This document shows, one piece after another, positions 27,527 through 35,788 of a DNA stretch of 64,000 bases; the first letter of the stretch is position 1; each line of letters opens with the position of its first letter. The stretch comes from Paracoccaceae bacterium (GTDB taxonomy: Bacteria; Pseudomonadota; Alphaproteobacteria; Rhodobacterales; Rhodobacteraceae), in NCBI GenBank assembly GCA_024742455.1, contig JANSYL010000002.1, positions 124,001 to 188,000 of the forward strand. The letters are read 5' to 3'. Position numbers and translations under genes: made by a program. A model generated the notes under the pieces. That model saw only the letters and a list, made by a program, of their open reading frames with translations, did no database searches and was not told the origin of the DNA.

Positions 27527-27685
27527 CCAACCTCCGGAATCCGGCGTCACACCCCGTGCACAGCCCGTACACACCCCGTGCATACGGACCCAATGCTCAC
27601 CAGGCCGTGACCTCACGGCCCTGTGGGTTGCCTGTCAAGCGGTCCCGCGCGACGGTGCCCCCGCGAAGCGACAAGGAGGATCGAC

Positions 27686-28360
27686 ATGGCCCGCATACCC
27701 TGGATCAAAGGGATCAAACCCGCGCTGCTGACGGGCGCGATGATCACGGCCGTCCTTCTGCACGGGGGCAAGGCCCAGGCGCAGGATATCCGGACCACGA
27801 TCGTGGCGGGCGGATGTTTCTGGTGTGTCGAGGCCGATTTCGAACCCGTCGATGGCGTGGTCGAGGTGGTGTCGGGCTTTGCCGGCGGCACTGTCGCCGA
27901 TCCGTCCTACCGGCAGGTCCTCTCGGGCGGCACCGGCCATCTTGAGGTTGTCGAGATCACCTATGATGCCGACATCCTGCCCTATGACAGGCTGCTGGAC
28001 CTGTTCCTGCGTTCCATCGACCCGACCGATGCGGGCGGGCAGTTCTGCGACCGGGGGTCGATGTATGCGACCGCCATTTTCGTTGCGGATGACGCGGAAC
28101 GCGTCATCGCCGAGGCCGCCGTGGCGCAGGCCGAAGCAGAGCTGGGTCAACCCATCGTCACGCCCATCCGGGACGCCGCCCCGTTCTACGTGGCCGAGGA
28201 CTATCACCAGGATTACTACCGCAGCGAGGACCTGATCCTGACGCGTTTCGGCCCGCGCACCAAGGCCGCGGCCTATGACCTTTACCGCACGGCCTGCGGA
28301 CGGGACGCCCGTGTGCGCGAGCTATGGGGCGATGCCGCCCCCTTTGCCGGCGACAGTTAA
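27686..28360 (+). CDS. msrA: Peptide methionine sulfoxide reductase A, probably exported
   Basis: Reduces methionine-S-sulfoxide in proteins, 224 aa. Active-site GGCFWC (about residues 42-47) with the nucleophilic first Cys, then [17 protein letters not shown] and [17 protein letters not shown]-like segments. The N-terminus (basic, then [17 protein letters not shown], about 14-32) looks like a Sec signal peptide, so it may protect periplasmic proteins, unlike cytosolic MsrA. AAGGAGGA precedes the ATG. Shares TTAA with the convergent YggT gene's stop. Confidence 0.93.
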   Translation: MARIPWIKGIKPALLTGAMITAVLLHGGKAQAQDIRTTIVAGGCFWCVEADFEPVDGVVEVVSGFAGGTVADPSYRQVLSGGTGHLEVVEITYDADILPYDRLLDLFLRSIDPTDAGGQFCDRGSMYATAIFVADDAERVIAEAAVAQAEAELGQPIVTPIRDAAPFYVAEDYHQDYYRSEDLILTRFGPRTKAAAYDLYRTACGRDARVRELWGDAAPFAGDS

Positions 28361-28644
28361 AGGAACAGGGCGGCGTTGTTCGTGAGGATGATCTGCAGGA
28401 TATAGATGCCGAGGAACACGATCAGCGGCGCCAGGTCCAGCCCGCCCATCTGAGGCAGGACATTGCGGATCGGCCGGTACACCGGTTCCAGCAGACGGTT
28501 CAGCCCGTCCCAGATCTGCGCCACGATCGGCTGGCCGAGGTTCAGGACGCCGAAATTGATCAGCCAGCTCATGATAACATGGGCGATCACGATGAAGAAC
28601 GCCACGTCGAGCAGCAGCATCAGGATCTGGTAGAGCGAGGTCAT
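28357..28644 (-). CDS. YggT-family integral membrane protein
   Basis: Small protein of 95 aa with two membrane helices (about 6-25 and 66-90) and the YggT loop [25 protein letters not shown] between them. In plants the family serves cytochrome b6f heme attachment and in bacteria it is linked to osmotic shock and cell division; the role here is not known. Convergent with msrA, sharing the TTAA stop tetranucleotide. Confidence 0.88.
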   Translation of the reverse strand: MTSLYQILMLLLDVAFFIVIAHVIMSWLINFGVLNLGQPIVAQIWDGLNRLLEPVYRPIRNVLPQMGGLDLAPLIVFLGIYILQIILTNNAALFL

Positions 28645-28768
28645 CGGCGGTCCCTTCCGGCGTATAGGTCAGCCGGGCACATAGGACCCGATGCGCCCGC
28701 GCGCAAGCGTCCGCGCTGACGTCACGGCGCGCTTGACGCGGAACCGGGCGGCGGCATCAGTGCCGGTC

Positions 28769-29299
28769 ATGTATCCCGTTCTGCGCCTGTTCCTGACCCT
28801 GCACCACGCGCGGCGTGCCGCCCCGCTCGGGCTGCATGACACCGATGCCTTCGACCTGACCTGCAGGCCGTGGGATGCCGACATGTTCGTGGAAATGAAC
28901 AATGGCCGGATCCTTACGCTGTATGATCTGGGCCGGTTCCACCTGTCGGTGCGCATCGGCCTTTGGGACCGGCTGAAGGAGAACGACTGGGGCCTCGTGG
29001 TGGCGGGCAGTTCCGTGCGCTACCGCCAGCGCATCCGCCCGTTCCAGCGGTTCCGCATGAAGACCCGGTTCCTGGGATGGGATCAGCGGTTCTTTTATCT
29101 CGAACAGGGGATGTACCGGGGCGAGACCTGCTGCAACCACGCGCTGCTCAGGACCGGCGTGACGGAAAAGGGCCGGCTCGCGCCGGTCGAGAAGGTGGCG
29201 CGGGCGATGGGCGTCAGCCCCGACCCACCGGCCCTGCCCGACTGGGTCCGCGCCTGGGCCGAGGCAGATGCAACACGCCCCTGGCCACCCGGCCTTTAG
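28769..29299 (+). CDS. Hotdog-fold thioesterase family protein
   Basis: Protein of 176 aa with the 4-hydroxybenzoyl-CoA-thioesterase-like signature DADMFVEMNNGRILTLYDLGR (about 35-55), where Asp is normally the catalytic residue and NNGR/NNAR is the substrate loop. Membrane-peripheral members of this type are often fused or adjacent to THEM6-like proteins. Substrate unknown. ATG at 28769 fits the family; an upstream ATG at 28691 adds a basic leader of doubtful meaning. Confidence 0.8.
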   Translation: MYPVLRLFLTLHHARRAAPLGLHDTDAFDLTCRPWDADMFVEMNNGRILTLYDLGRFHLSVRIGLWDRLKENDWGLVVAGSSVRYRQRIRPFQRFRMKTRFLGWDQRFFYLEQGMYRGETCCNHALLRTGVTEKGRLAPVEKVARAMGVSPDPPALPDWVRAWAEADATRPWPPGL

Positions 29300-29348
29300 C
29301 CCGGCGAGAATCGTTGCCTTGCCGGGTGACATTGGCAAGGGTGCCGCC

Positions 29349-30740
29349 ATGTCCGTCGCCAGCCCCTCCATCGCCGATCTCGTCCATCGCCGCCGCATAT
29401 GGGGCTGGTGGGCCTTCGACTGGGCCAGCCAGCCCTTCTTCACGCTGGGCCTGACCTTCATCTTCGGCCCGTATTTCGTGTCGGTTGCCAGCGAACAGTT
29501 CCTTGCCTCGGGGCTCGGGGAACAGGCCGCCGATGCCCGGGCGCAAAGCCTGTGGTCGCTTGGGCTGACCATCAGCGGTCTGTTCATCGCCTGCCTTGCC
29601 CCGGTGCTGGGCGCAATGGCCGACAATGCCGGGCGGCGGATGCCGTGGATCATCGCATTTTCGCTGTTCTACATCGGCGGTTCGGTGGGGCTGTGGTTCC
29701 TTCTGCCCGATGGCAATTTTCTGATCGGGGCGCTGATCGCCTTCGGCATCGGCCTGATCGGTGCGGAATTCGCGACCATCTTCACCAATTCCCTGCTGCC
29801 GGACCTGGGCACCGGCGGCGAGATCGGCAAGATCTCGGGGACAGGCTTTGCCATGGGGTATGCGGGCGGCGTCATCGCCCTGTTCATCATGCTGCTGATC
29901 TTCGCGGAAACCGAGACCGGCACGACCCTGATCGGTCTGACGCCACCCTTCGGCCTGGACCCGGACCTGCGCGAGGGGACGCGTTTCGTCGGACCCTTCA
30001 TCGCGATCTGGTTCATGCTGTTCATGATCCCCTTCTTCCTTTGGGTCCGCGAAACGCCGCGCAGGCGCAAGGCGGGCGGCGTGGGGGCCGCGCTGGCCGA
30101 GCTGTGGGACACGATCCGGAGCCTGCCGCGCCGGATCAGCCTGGCGGCCTATCTGGGATCGTCGATGTTCTACCGCGACGCGCTGAACGCGCTTTACGGG
30201 TTCGGCGGCACCTATGCGGTGCTGGTGCTGAACTGGTCGATCACGCAGGTCGGCATTTTCGGCATCATCGCCGCCATCACCAGCGCGCTGGCCACCTGGA
30301 TCGGCGGCCGGGTCGATGCGGTCACGGGGCCCAAACCGGTGATCGTTTGCATGATCGCCGTGCTGATCGGGGTCTGTGCCTTCGTGCTCGGGCTGACCCG
30401 TGACAGCGTCTGGGGCCTGTCCCTGCCCGCCGGTTCCGGCCTGCCCGACACCGCGTTCTTCATCTGCGGCGCGCTGATCGGCGGGGCGGGCGGCGTGCTG
30501 CAATCGGCCTCGCGCACGATGATGGTGCGCCATGCCAGCATCGACAAACCCACCGAGGCCTTCGGGCTATACGCCCTGTCGGGCAAGGCCACCGCGTTTC
30601 TGGGCCCGGCGCTGATCGGGTCGACCACGGCCTTGCTCGGCGATGCGCGTCTGGGCATGATCCCCCTGATCGTGTTGTTCGCGATCGGTTTGATCCTGCT
30701 GGTCTGGGTGCGCCCGGATGGAGAGGAGGCCCCGGCATGA
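29349..30740 (+). CDS. MFS permease, UMF1/Atg22-like family
   Basis: Major-facilitator transporter of 463 aa with about 12 helices. The opening RRRIWGWWAFDWASQPFFTLGLTFIFGPYF is the UMF1-family N-terminus, and the GALIGGAGGVLQSASRTMMVRHA segment near 380 is a conserved loop of the group. Substrate unknown (vacuolar Atg22 relatives release amino acids). ATG at 29349 is chosen because it lies just before this motif; the frame is open further upstream. It overlaps mepA by 4 bases. Confidence 0.82.
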   Translation: MSVASPSIADLVHRRRIWGWWAFDWASQPFFTLGLTFIFGPYFVSVASEQFLASGLGEQAADARAQSLWSLGLTISGLFIACLAPVLGAMADNAGRRMPWIIAFSLFYIGGSVGLWFLLPDGNFLIGALIAFGIGLIGAEFATIFTNSLLPDLGTGGEIGKISGTGFAMGYAGGVIALFIMLLIFAETETGTTLIGLTPPFGLDPDLREGTRFVGPFIAIWFMLFMIPFFLWVRETPRRRKAGGVGAALAELWDTIRSLPRRISLAAYLGSSMFYRDALNALYGFGGTYAVLVLNWSITQVGIFGIIAAITSALATWIGGRVDAVTGPKPVIVCMIAVLIGVCAFVLGLTRDSVWGLSLPAGSGLPDTAFFICGALIGGAGGVLQSASRTMMVRHASIDKPTEAFGLYALSGKATAFLGPALIGSTTALLGDARLGMIPLIVLFAIGLILLVWVRPDGEEAPA

Positions 30741-31624
30741 GACTTGCCCTGACGCTTGCGGCCCTGGCACTTGCCGGATGTGTGCCCGGCACCGCCTATC
30801 CCCCGCTCGACACCACCGTGTCGACGCAGGAGGCGCGGCTTCTGTTCGGGGCGGAGCCCGGCCCCGATCCCAGCCCGGCCGAGGCGATCGGGTTCTATTC
30901 GAACGGGTGCCTCGCGGGTGCGCAAGAATTGCCGGAAACCGGCCCCACCTGGCAGGCGATGCGGCTCAGCCGGAACCGCAACTGGGGCCATCCTGTCCTG
31001 CTGGATTACCTGACCGGGCTGAGCGCCGAGGTCGCCCGGCAGACATCGTGGAACGGGCTTTACATCGGCGATCTGCAGCAGCCGCGGGGCGGCCCGATGC
31101 TTACCGGACATGTCAGCCACCAATCGGGCCTCGACGCCGATATCTGGATGCTGCCGCCGGGCAGGCTGGACCTGACGCGCGCCGAACGCGAAAGCCTGTC
31201 CTCGATCTCGACCCGGTCCCAAAGGGGTGCGGCGGTGGGCGAGAACTGGACGCCCGAGCATATGGAGGTGATCCGGCTCGCCGCCTCGGACCCGCGTGTT
31301 GCGCGGATCTTCGTTTTCACCGGCGCCAAGGTGTGGATGTGCGACAATGCCACCGGTGACCGTGACTGGCTGCGGCGCATCCGGCCCGCGAACGGGCACC
31401 ATTACCATTTCCATGTCCGGTTGAGCTGCCCGGCGGGCGACCGGAACTGCGTCGATCAGGACCCGCCGCCGCCCGGTGACGGCTGTGACGAGGCGCGCGC
31501 CCGGGCCGCGGCGATCCTGAACCCGCCCCCGCCCGACCCCGATTTCGTGCCCGCCCCGCCGCGCGGGCAGCTGACGCTGGGCGATCTGCCCCGGCAATGC
31601 GTGAACCTGCTGACCGAGTTCTAG
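30737..31624 (+). CDS. mepA: Penicillin-insensitive murein endopeptidase MepA, lipoprotein-type signal
   Basis: LAS-fold zinc metallopeptidase (peptidase family M74) that cleaves D-Ala-mDAP cross-links in peptidoglycan, 295 aa. The zinc motif HQSGLDADIW (about 122-131: His122, Asp129) is followed by HHYHFHVRL with the remaining His ligand. The N-terminus ends in a lipobox LAGC (Cys15), so it is probably a lipoprotein, which differs from E. coli MepA. Its TAG shares CTAG with the convergent LOG-family gene. Confidence 0.92.
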   Translation: MRLALTLAALALAGCVPGTAYPPLDTTVSTQEARLLFGAEPGPDPSPAEAIGFYSNGCLAGAQELPETGPTWQAMRLSRNRNWGHPVLLDYLTGLSAEVARQTSWNGLYIGDLQQPRGGPMLTGHVSHQSGLDADIWMLPPGRLDLTRAERESLSSISTRSQRGAAVGENWTPEHMEVIRLAASDPRVARIFVFTGAKVWMCDNATGDRDWLRRIRPANGHHYHFHVRLSCPAGDRNCVDQDPPPPGDGCDEARARAAAILNPPPPDPDFVPAPPRGQLTLGDLPRQCVNLLTEF

Positions 31625-32460
31625 CGCCCCGGTATGTCGGTCCGCCGGCCCGGGTAATCCCACGCGTCGAGCACCGCTATCGCCTGATGGGCGGTTTCGA
31701 CGAAGCGGAACAGTTCCAGGTCGTCGCGCGCGATGGTGCCCGCATCGGCCAGCGCGTCCCAGTTCACGATCTCGCGCCAGAAGCTTTCTCCGAACAGCAG
31801 CACCGGCACCCGCTCCATCCGGCCTGTCTGGATCAGGGTCAGGGTCTCGAACAGCTCATCCAGCGTGCCGAACCCGCCGGGAAACACAGCCACGGCCCTG
31901 GCCCGGATCAGGAAATGCATCTTGCGGATGCCGAAGTAATGGAAGTTGAAGCACAGCTCCGGCGTGATGTAGCCGTTCGGCACCTGTTCATGCGGCAGAA
32001 CGATGTTCAGCCCGATGGAACAGCCGCCCGCATCCGCAGCCCCCCGGTTGCCCGCCTCCATCACGCCCGGCCCGCCGCCGGTGACCACCACATTCTCGGT
32101 GCAGCCGGTTTCGACGCTGCGTTCCGTCACCATGCGGGCAAAGGCCCGCGCCTCATCGTAATAGCGCGCCATCTCGCCCAGCCTTGCCGTTTTTGCCTCC
32201 TCCGCCGCTTCGGGGCGGGGGATACGGGCGCCCCCGAACAGCACCACGGTCGAAGTGATCCCGCGCGCATCCAGCTCCATCTCGGGTTTCAGCAGTTCCA
32301 GCTGCAGCCGCACCGGACGCAGCTCATCCCGGCACAGGAAATCCGGGTCGGCAAATGCCAGCCGGTAGGCCGGGGACCGCGATTGCGGGGTGTCCGCCAC
32401 ATGGCGGGCGGATTCGATGTCCTGATGGGCGTCGCGGAACCGGCTGCGGTCGTCTTTCAC
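31621..32460 (-). CDS. LOG-family protein (TIGR00730), nucleoside monophosphate hydrolase type
   Basis: Rossmann-like protein of 279 aa containing both family motifs: GGGPGVMEAGNRGA (about 128-141) and PGGFGTLDELFE (about 197-208). Close relatives are cytokinin riboside-5'-phosphate or pyrimidine nucleotide hydrolases once mis-annotated as lysine decarboxylases. The long N-terminal part (1-75) sets it in the larger LOG subgroup. Convergent with mepA, shared stop tetranucleotide. Confidence 0.85.
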   Translation of the reverse strand: MKDDRSRFRDAHQDIESARHVADTPQSRSPAYRLAFADPDFLCRDELRPVRLQLELLKPEMELDARGITSTVVLFGGARIPRPEAAEEAKTARLGEMARYYDEARAFARMVTERSVETGCTENVVVTGGGPGVMEAGNRGAADAGGCSIGLNIVLPHEQVPNGYITPELCFNFHYFGIRKMHFLIRARAVAVFPGGFGTLDELFETLTLIQTGRMERVPVLLFGESFWREIVNWDALADAGTIARDDLELFRFVETAHQAIAVLDAWDYPGRRTDIPGR

Positions 32461-32599
32461 GGGCTATCCTCCCTGGCGGTGTCGCCCCGGACCCTAGGCA
32501 CAAAGCCCGCCCCGGGCCATCGCAATCGACCGGGCGCGTTGCACCGGTGGGCCAGCTTGCCTATAGCCAGCTCAACCAGCACGAGGGGAGCCCCGCACC

Positions 32600-33427
32600 A
32601 TGTCCAACGCCGCCCTGGAAACCGCCATCGAAGCCGCGTGGGACGCGCGCGACACCATCACGCCCGAGACGAAGGGCAAGACACGCGACGCCATCGAGGC
32701 AACGCTCGAGGCGCTGGACAGCGGGCAATTGCGCGTGGCCGAGCGGCAGGATGACGGCACGTGGCATGTCAACCAATGGGCCAAGAAGGCGGTGCTTCTG
32801 GGGTTCCGCCTGAAGGACATGGAAAAACAGTCGGGCGGCCCGCAGGGCGGCGACTGGTGGGACAAGGTCGACAGCAAGTTCGCGGACTGGAAAAAGCGCG
32901 ATTGGAAACAGGCGGGCTTTCGCGCGGTGCCCAACTGCGTTGTCCGCAAATCCGCCTATATCGCGCCCGGCGTCGTGCTGATGCCGTCCTTCGTGAACCT
33001 CGGAGCCTATGTCGACAGCGGCACCATGGTCGATACCTGGGCGACCGTGGGCTCCTGCGCGCAGATCGGCATGAACGTCCACCTGTCGGGCGGTGTCGGC
33101 ATCGGCGGCGTGCTGGAGCCGATGCAGGCCGGCCCCACGATCATCGAGGATAATTGCTTTATCGGGGCCCGGTCCGAGGTGGTGGAGGGCGTGATCGTCC
33201 GCGAGGGCTCGGTCCTGGGGATGGGTGTCTTTATCGGGCAATCGACCAAGATCGTCGACCGCGACACCGGCGACGTGATGTATGGCGAGGTGCCTGCCGG
33301 ATCGGTCGTGGTTGCAGGGTCGATGCCATCGAAGAACGGCGTCCATCTCTATTGCGCGGTGATCGTGAAACGCGTCGATGAAAAGACGCGGTCGAAAACC
33401 TCGATCAACGAATTGCTGCGGGACTGA
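32600..33427 (+). CDS. dapD: 2,3,4,5-tetrahydropyridine-2,6-dicarboxylate N-succinyltransferase
   Basis: Succinylase branch of DAP synthesis, 275 aa, the usual DapD length. The C-terminal half is a left-handed beta-helix of hexapeptide repeats (about 105-225) with [34 protein letters not shown]... repeats. The N-terminal helical domain (1-100) is typical. DapE, which removes the succinyl group two steps later, is encoded 5 kb downstream on the other strand. GAGGGGAG precedes the ATG. Confidence 0.95.
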   Translation: MSNAALETAIEAAWDARDTITPETKGKTRDAIEATLEALDSGQLRVAERQDDGTWHVNQWAKKAVLLGFRLKDMEKQSGGPQGGDWWDKVDSKFADWKKRDWKQAGFRAVPNCVVRKSAYIAPGVVLMPSFVNLGAYVDSGTMVDTWATVGSCAQIGMNVHLSGGVGIGGVLEPMQAGPTIIEDNCFIGARSEVVEGVIVREGSVLGMGVFIGQSTKIVDRDTGDVMYGEVPAGSVVVAGSMPSKNGVHLYCAVIVKRVDEKTRSKTSINELLRD

Positions 33428-33509
33428 CCCTGCGCCGCCTCGCTTGATTCGGTCGCAAAACCTGTCATCCTGACCAAAAGCGCCGGACCCACCGGCGCGG
33501 AGGGTCATC

Positions 33510-34244
33510 ATGAAACAGGCAGTGCTTATCGCGGCCGTTCTTGGCGCGGCGTCCCCGGCCCTTGCGCAGGACGGGGCGGACGGATGGTCGGCGGGCCTGA
33601 TCGGGGCCTACGGCACCAGCCCCTATATCGGGCAGGATGACGGCGCCGGGATCGCGGCGAGCCTGCAATACCGCGCGGGCCGGTTCACCATCGGCACCGG
33701 CGGCCTCAGCTACAGCATCATCGATGATGGCAGCCGCAGGCTGGATGCGCTTTTGCTGCCGCGTTTCACCGCGCTGGATGCGCCCGGTGGCGTGCTGGCG
33801 GGCATCGACCGCGACGTGACCGCCGATATCGGGTTGCGCTACGCCGTCACGCAACCCGGCGGCACGGTGCTGGGCGGGACCTTCCGCCAGGAGATCACCG
33901 GCGAACATGACGGGCAGGAGATCGACCTGCGCGCCAGCCAGCGCCTGGGCGGCGATGGCCCGCCGATCACCGCCTATGCCGGGGCCACCTGGCGGAGCAG
34001 CGGCTTGTCCGAATACCTGTATGGCGTTCTGCCGGGCGAGGCGGCGGTGGGCCGCCCCGCCTACGATCCGGGCGCGACCCTGACGCCCTATCTGGGCCTG
34101 TCGGCGGCCTTTCCCCTGAACGACCGCTGGTCGCTGGTCGGCGGTGTCCGGGTCGATATGCTGGGCGATGCCATCACCGACAGCCCCATCGTCGATGACG
34201 GCACGGTCTATTCGGCGAATTTCGGCGTGAACCTGCAATTCTGA
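33510..34244 (+). CDS. MipA/OmpV-family outer-membrane protein
   Basis: Outer-membrane barrel protein of 244 aa. A signal peptide (1-20, ending PALAQ) precedes the MipA-type opening with SPYIGQDDGAGIAASLQYRAGRF. C-terminus ends NFGVNLQF (terminal Phe). MipA can scaffold murein synthesis and hydrolysis; other members are general porin-like proteins. It is followed closely by the convergent lytic transglycosylase gene (15-base gap). Confidence 0.85.
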   Translation: MKQAVLIAAVLGAASPALAQDGADGWSAGLIGAYGTSPYIGQDDGAGIAASLQYRAGRFTIGTGGLSYSIIDDGSRRLDALLLPRFTALDAPGGVLAGIDRDVTADIGLRYAVTQPGGTVLGGTFRQEITGEHDGQEIDLRASQRLGGDGPPITAYAGATWRSSGLSEYLYGVLPGEAAVGRPAYDPGATLTPYLGLSAAFPLNDRWSLVGGVRVDMLGDAITDSPIVDDGTVYSANFGVNLQF

Positions 34245-34259
34245 CCGGCACGCGCCGGA

Positions 34260-35675
34260 TCAGCCCCGCCGCAACCGCTCAAGGATCCGCAGGGACGCAT
34301 AGCCATCGGGTGTCAGACCCTGGCTGGCCTGGTACCGGCGCACGGCCTCCAGCGTGTTCGGCCCGATGATGCCGTCGATGCCCAGCGTGCTGAACCCGGC
34401 CCGGGTCAGCCGTTCCTGCAGCTCCACCCGTTCGTCCCGGGTCAGCGCCCGGTCGCCGCGCGGCCAGTCGGCACGGAACGCCCCGCCCCCGGTGATCCGG
34501 TCCGAAAGGTGGCCGACCGCAATCACATAGGCATCGGCGGGGTTGTAGCGTTCGATCACGTGGAAATTGTCGAAAATGACGAAGGCCACCCCATCCGCGC
34601 CCGCAGGCAGCAGGATCGAGGCGCGGCCATGATCGGGCAGGCGCGCACCGCCGGGCAGGCGCACGCCTTCGCGGTTCCAGTGGTCGATCGAGCGTTTGAT
34701 GCGTTCGCCAGTCTGGGAATAGTCGAACCCTTCGGGCAGGCGCACCTCCATCCCCCAGGGCTGGCCCGTGGTCCAGCCGAACTCCGACAGGTAATTGGCG
34801 GTCGAGGCCAGCGCATCGACCGGGTTGTCCGACCAGATATCGCGCCGACCGTCGCCGTCGCCATCGACCGCGAATTCCAGGTAACTGGTGGGCATGAACT
34901 GCGTATGGCCCATCGCTCCGGCCCAGGACCCGGTCATCTGGCGGGGGCCGATATCGCCCGCCTCAAGGATCTGCAGCGCCGCGATCAGCTGGGTTTCGAA
35001 GAAATCCTGCCGCCGCCCCTCATGGGCCAGGGTCGCCATCGCGGTGATGATGTCGGTCGAGCCGCGCACCGCGCCATAGGCGCTTTCCAGCCCCCAGACC
35101 GCGACCACGACCTCTGCCTCGACGCCGTAGCGGCGTTCGATGGCGCGCAGATCCTCGGCATGGCGGGCCAGCGCGGCAGTCCCGTTGTCGATGCGGTTCT
35201 GCGACACCGCGCTGTCGAGGTAATCCCACAAGGCGCGCGAAAACTCGGCCTGGTTCTGGTCGAGCCGGATGATCTCGGCATCCGGGCCGACCCCGGCAAA
35301 GGCCGCGTCGAGCGTCGCCTGCGAAATGCCCGCCGCCCGGGCGCGCGCCTCAAACCCGGTGCGCCAGTCGCGGAACCCGACCTCGTCCAGCGCCGCCGCC
35401 GCCATGGCGGCGACATCCAGCGCCTCAGGTCCTGTTTCCGTCTCTGCCGTGACCGCGGTCGCCGGGAGGCCCCCGGCGCTGTTGCGGGCGATGGGGCGCA
35501 TCGACCGGTTCACGGCAAGGGTCGTCACCTCGACCGCACCCGTCATCGTGGCCACCGTCGGCACCGGGGCCGAGGGGCGTTGCTCGGGACGGAGCGAGGC
35601 CGAAGGCGGTGTTGCCGCCGCAGGCAGCGCGGCCAAGGCGGTCAGGAGGGCCGCAATGCGGACCGGATTGCACAT
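34260..35675 (-). CDS. Lytic murein transglycosylase (MltB type) with peptidoglycan-binding domain
   Basis: Cleaves the glycan backbone, forming 1,6-anhydro ends; 471 aa. After a signal peptide (about 1-22) and a low-complexity linker (to about 95), an SLT-like catalytic domain follows with WGLESAYGAVRG (catalytic Glu, about 195) and the GAMGHTQFMPTSYLEFAVDGDGDGRRDIW segment. A C-terminal PG_binding_1 domain (about 408-468) contains the LTRAGFSTLGIDGIIGPNTLEAVRRYQ repeat. Domain order matches the second transglycosylase at 54.8 kb. Confidence 0.9.
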   Translation of the reverse strand: MCNPVRIAALLTALAALPAAATPPSASLRPEQRPSAPVPTVATMTGAVEVTTLAVNRSMRPIARNSAGGLPATAVTAETETGPEALDVAAMAAAALDEVGFRDWRTGFEARARAAGISQATLDAAFAGVGPDAEIIRLDQNQAEFSRALWDYLDSAVSQNRIDNGTAALARHAEDLRAIERRYGVEAEVVVAVWGLESAYGAVRGSTDIITAMATLAHEGRRQDFFETQLIAALQILEAGDIGPRQMTGSWAGAMGHTQFMPTSYLEFAVDGDGDGRRDIWSDNPVDALASTANYLSEFGWTTGQPWGMEVRLPEGFDYSQTGERIKRSIDHWNREGVRLPGGARLPDHGRASILLPAGADGVAFVIFDNFHVIERYNPADAYVIAVGHLSDRITGGGAFRADWPRGDRALTRDERVELQERLTRAGFSTLGIDGIIGPNTLEAVRRYQASQGLTPDGYASLRILERLRRG

Positions 35676-35788
35676 GATGAAACCGTTTCTTGTGAAGTGC
35701 TCGATGGCGGGATGCTACACGATTTTCATATCGCGGGCACGACCTGCGGCAGGCATATGGGCAAGGTGTCGCTGAAACCCAAGGCCCG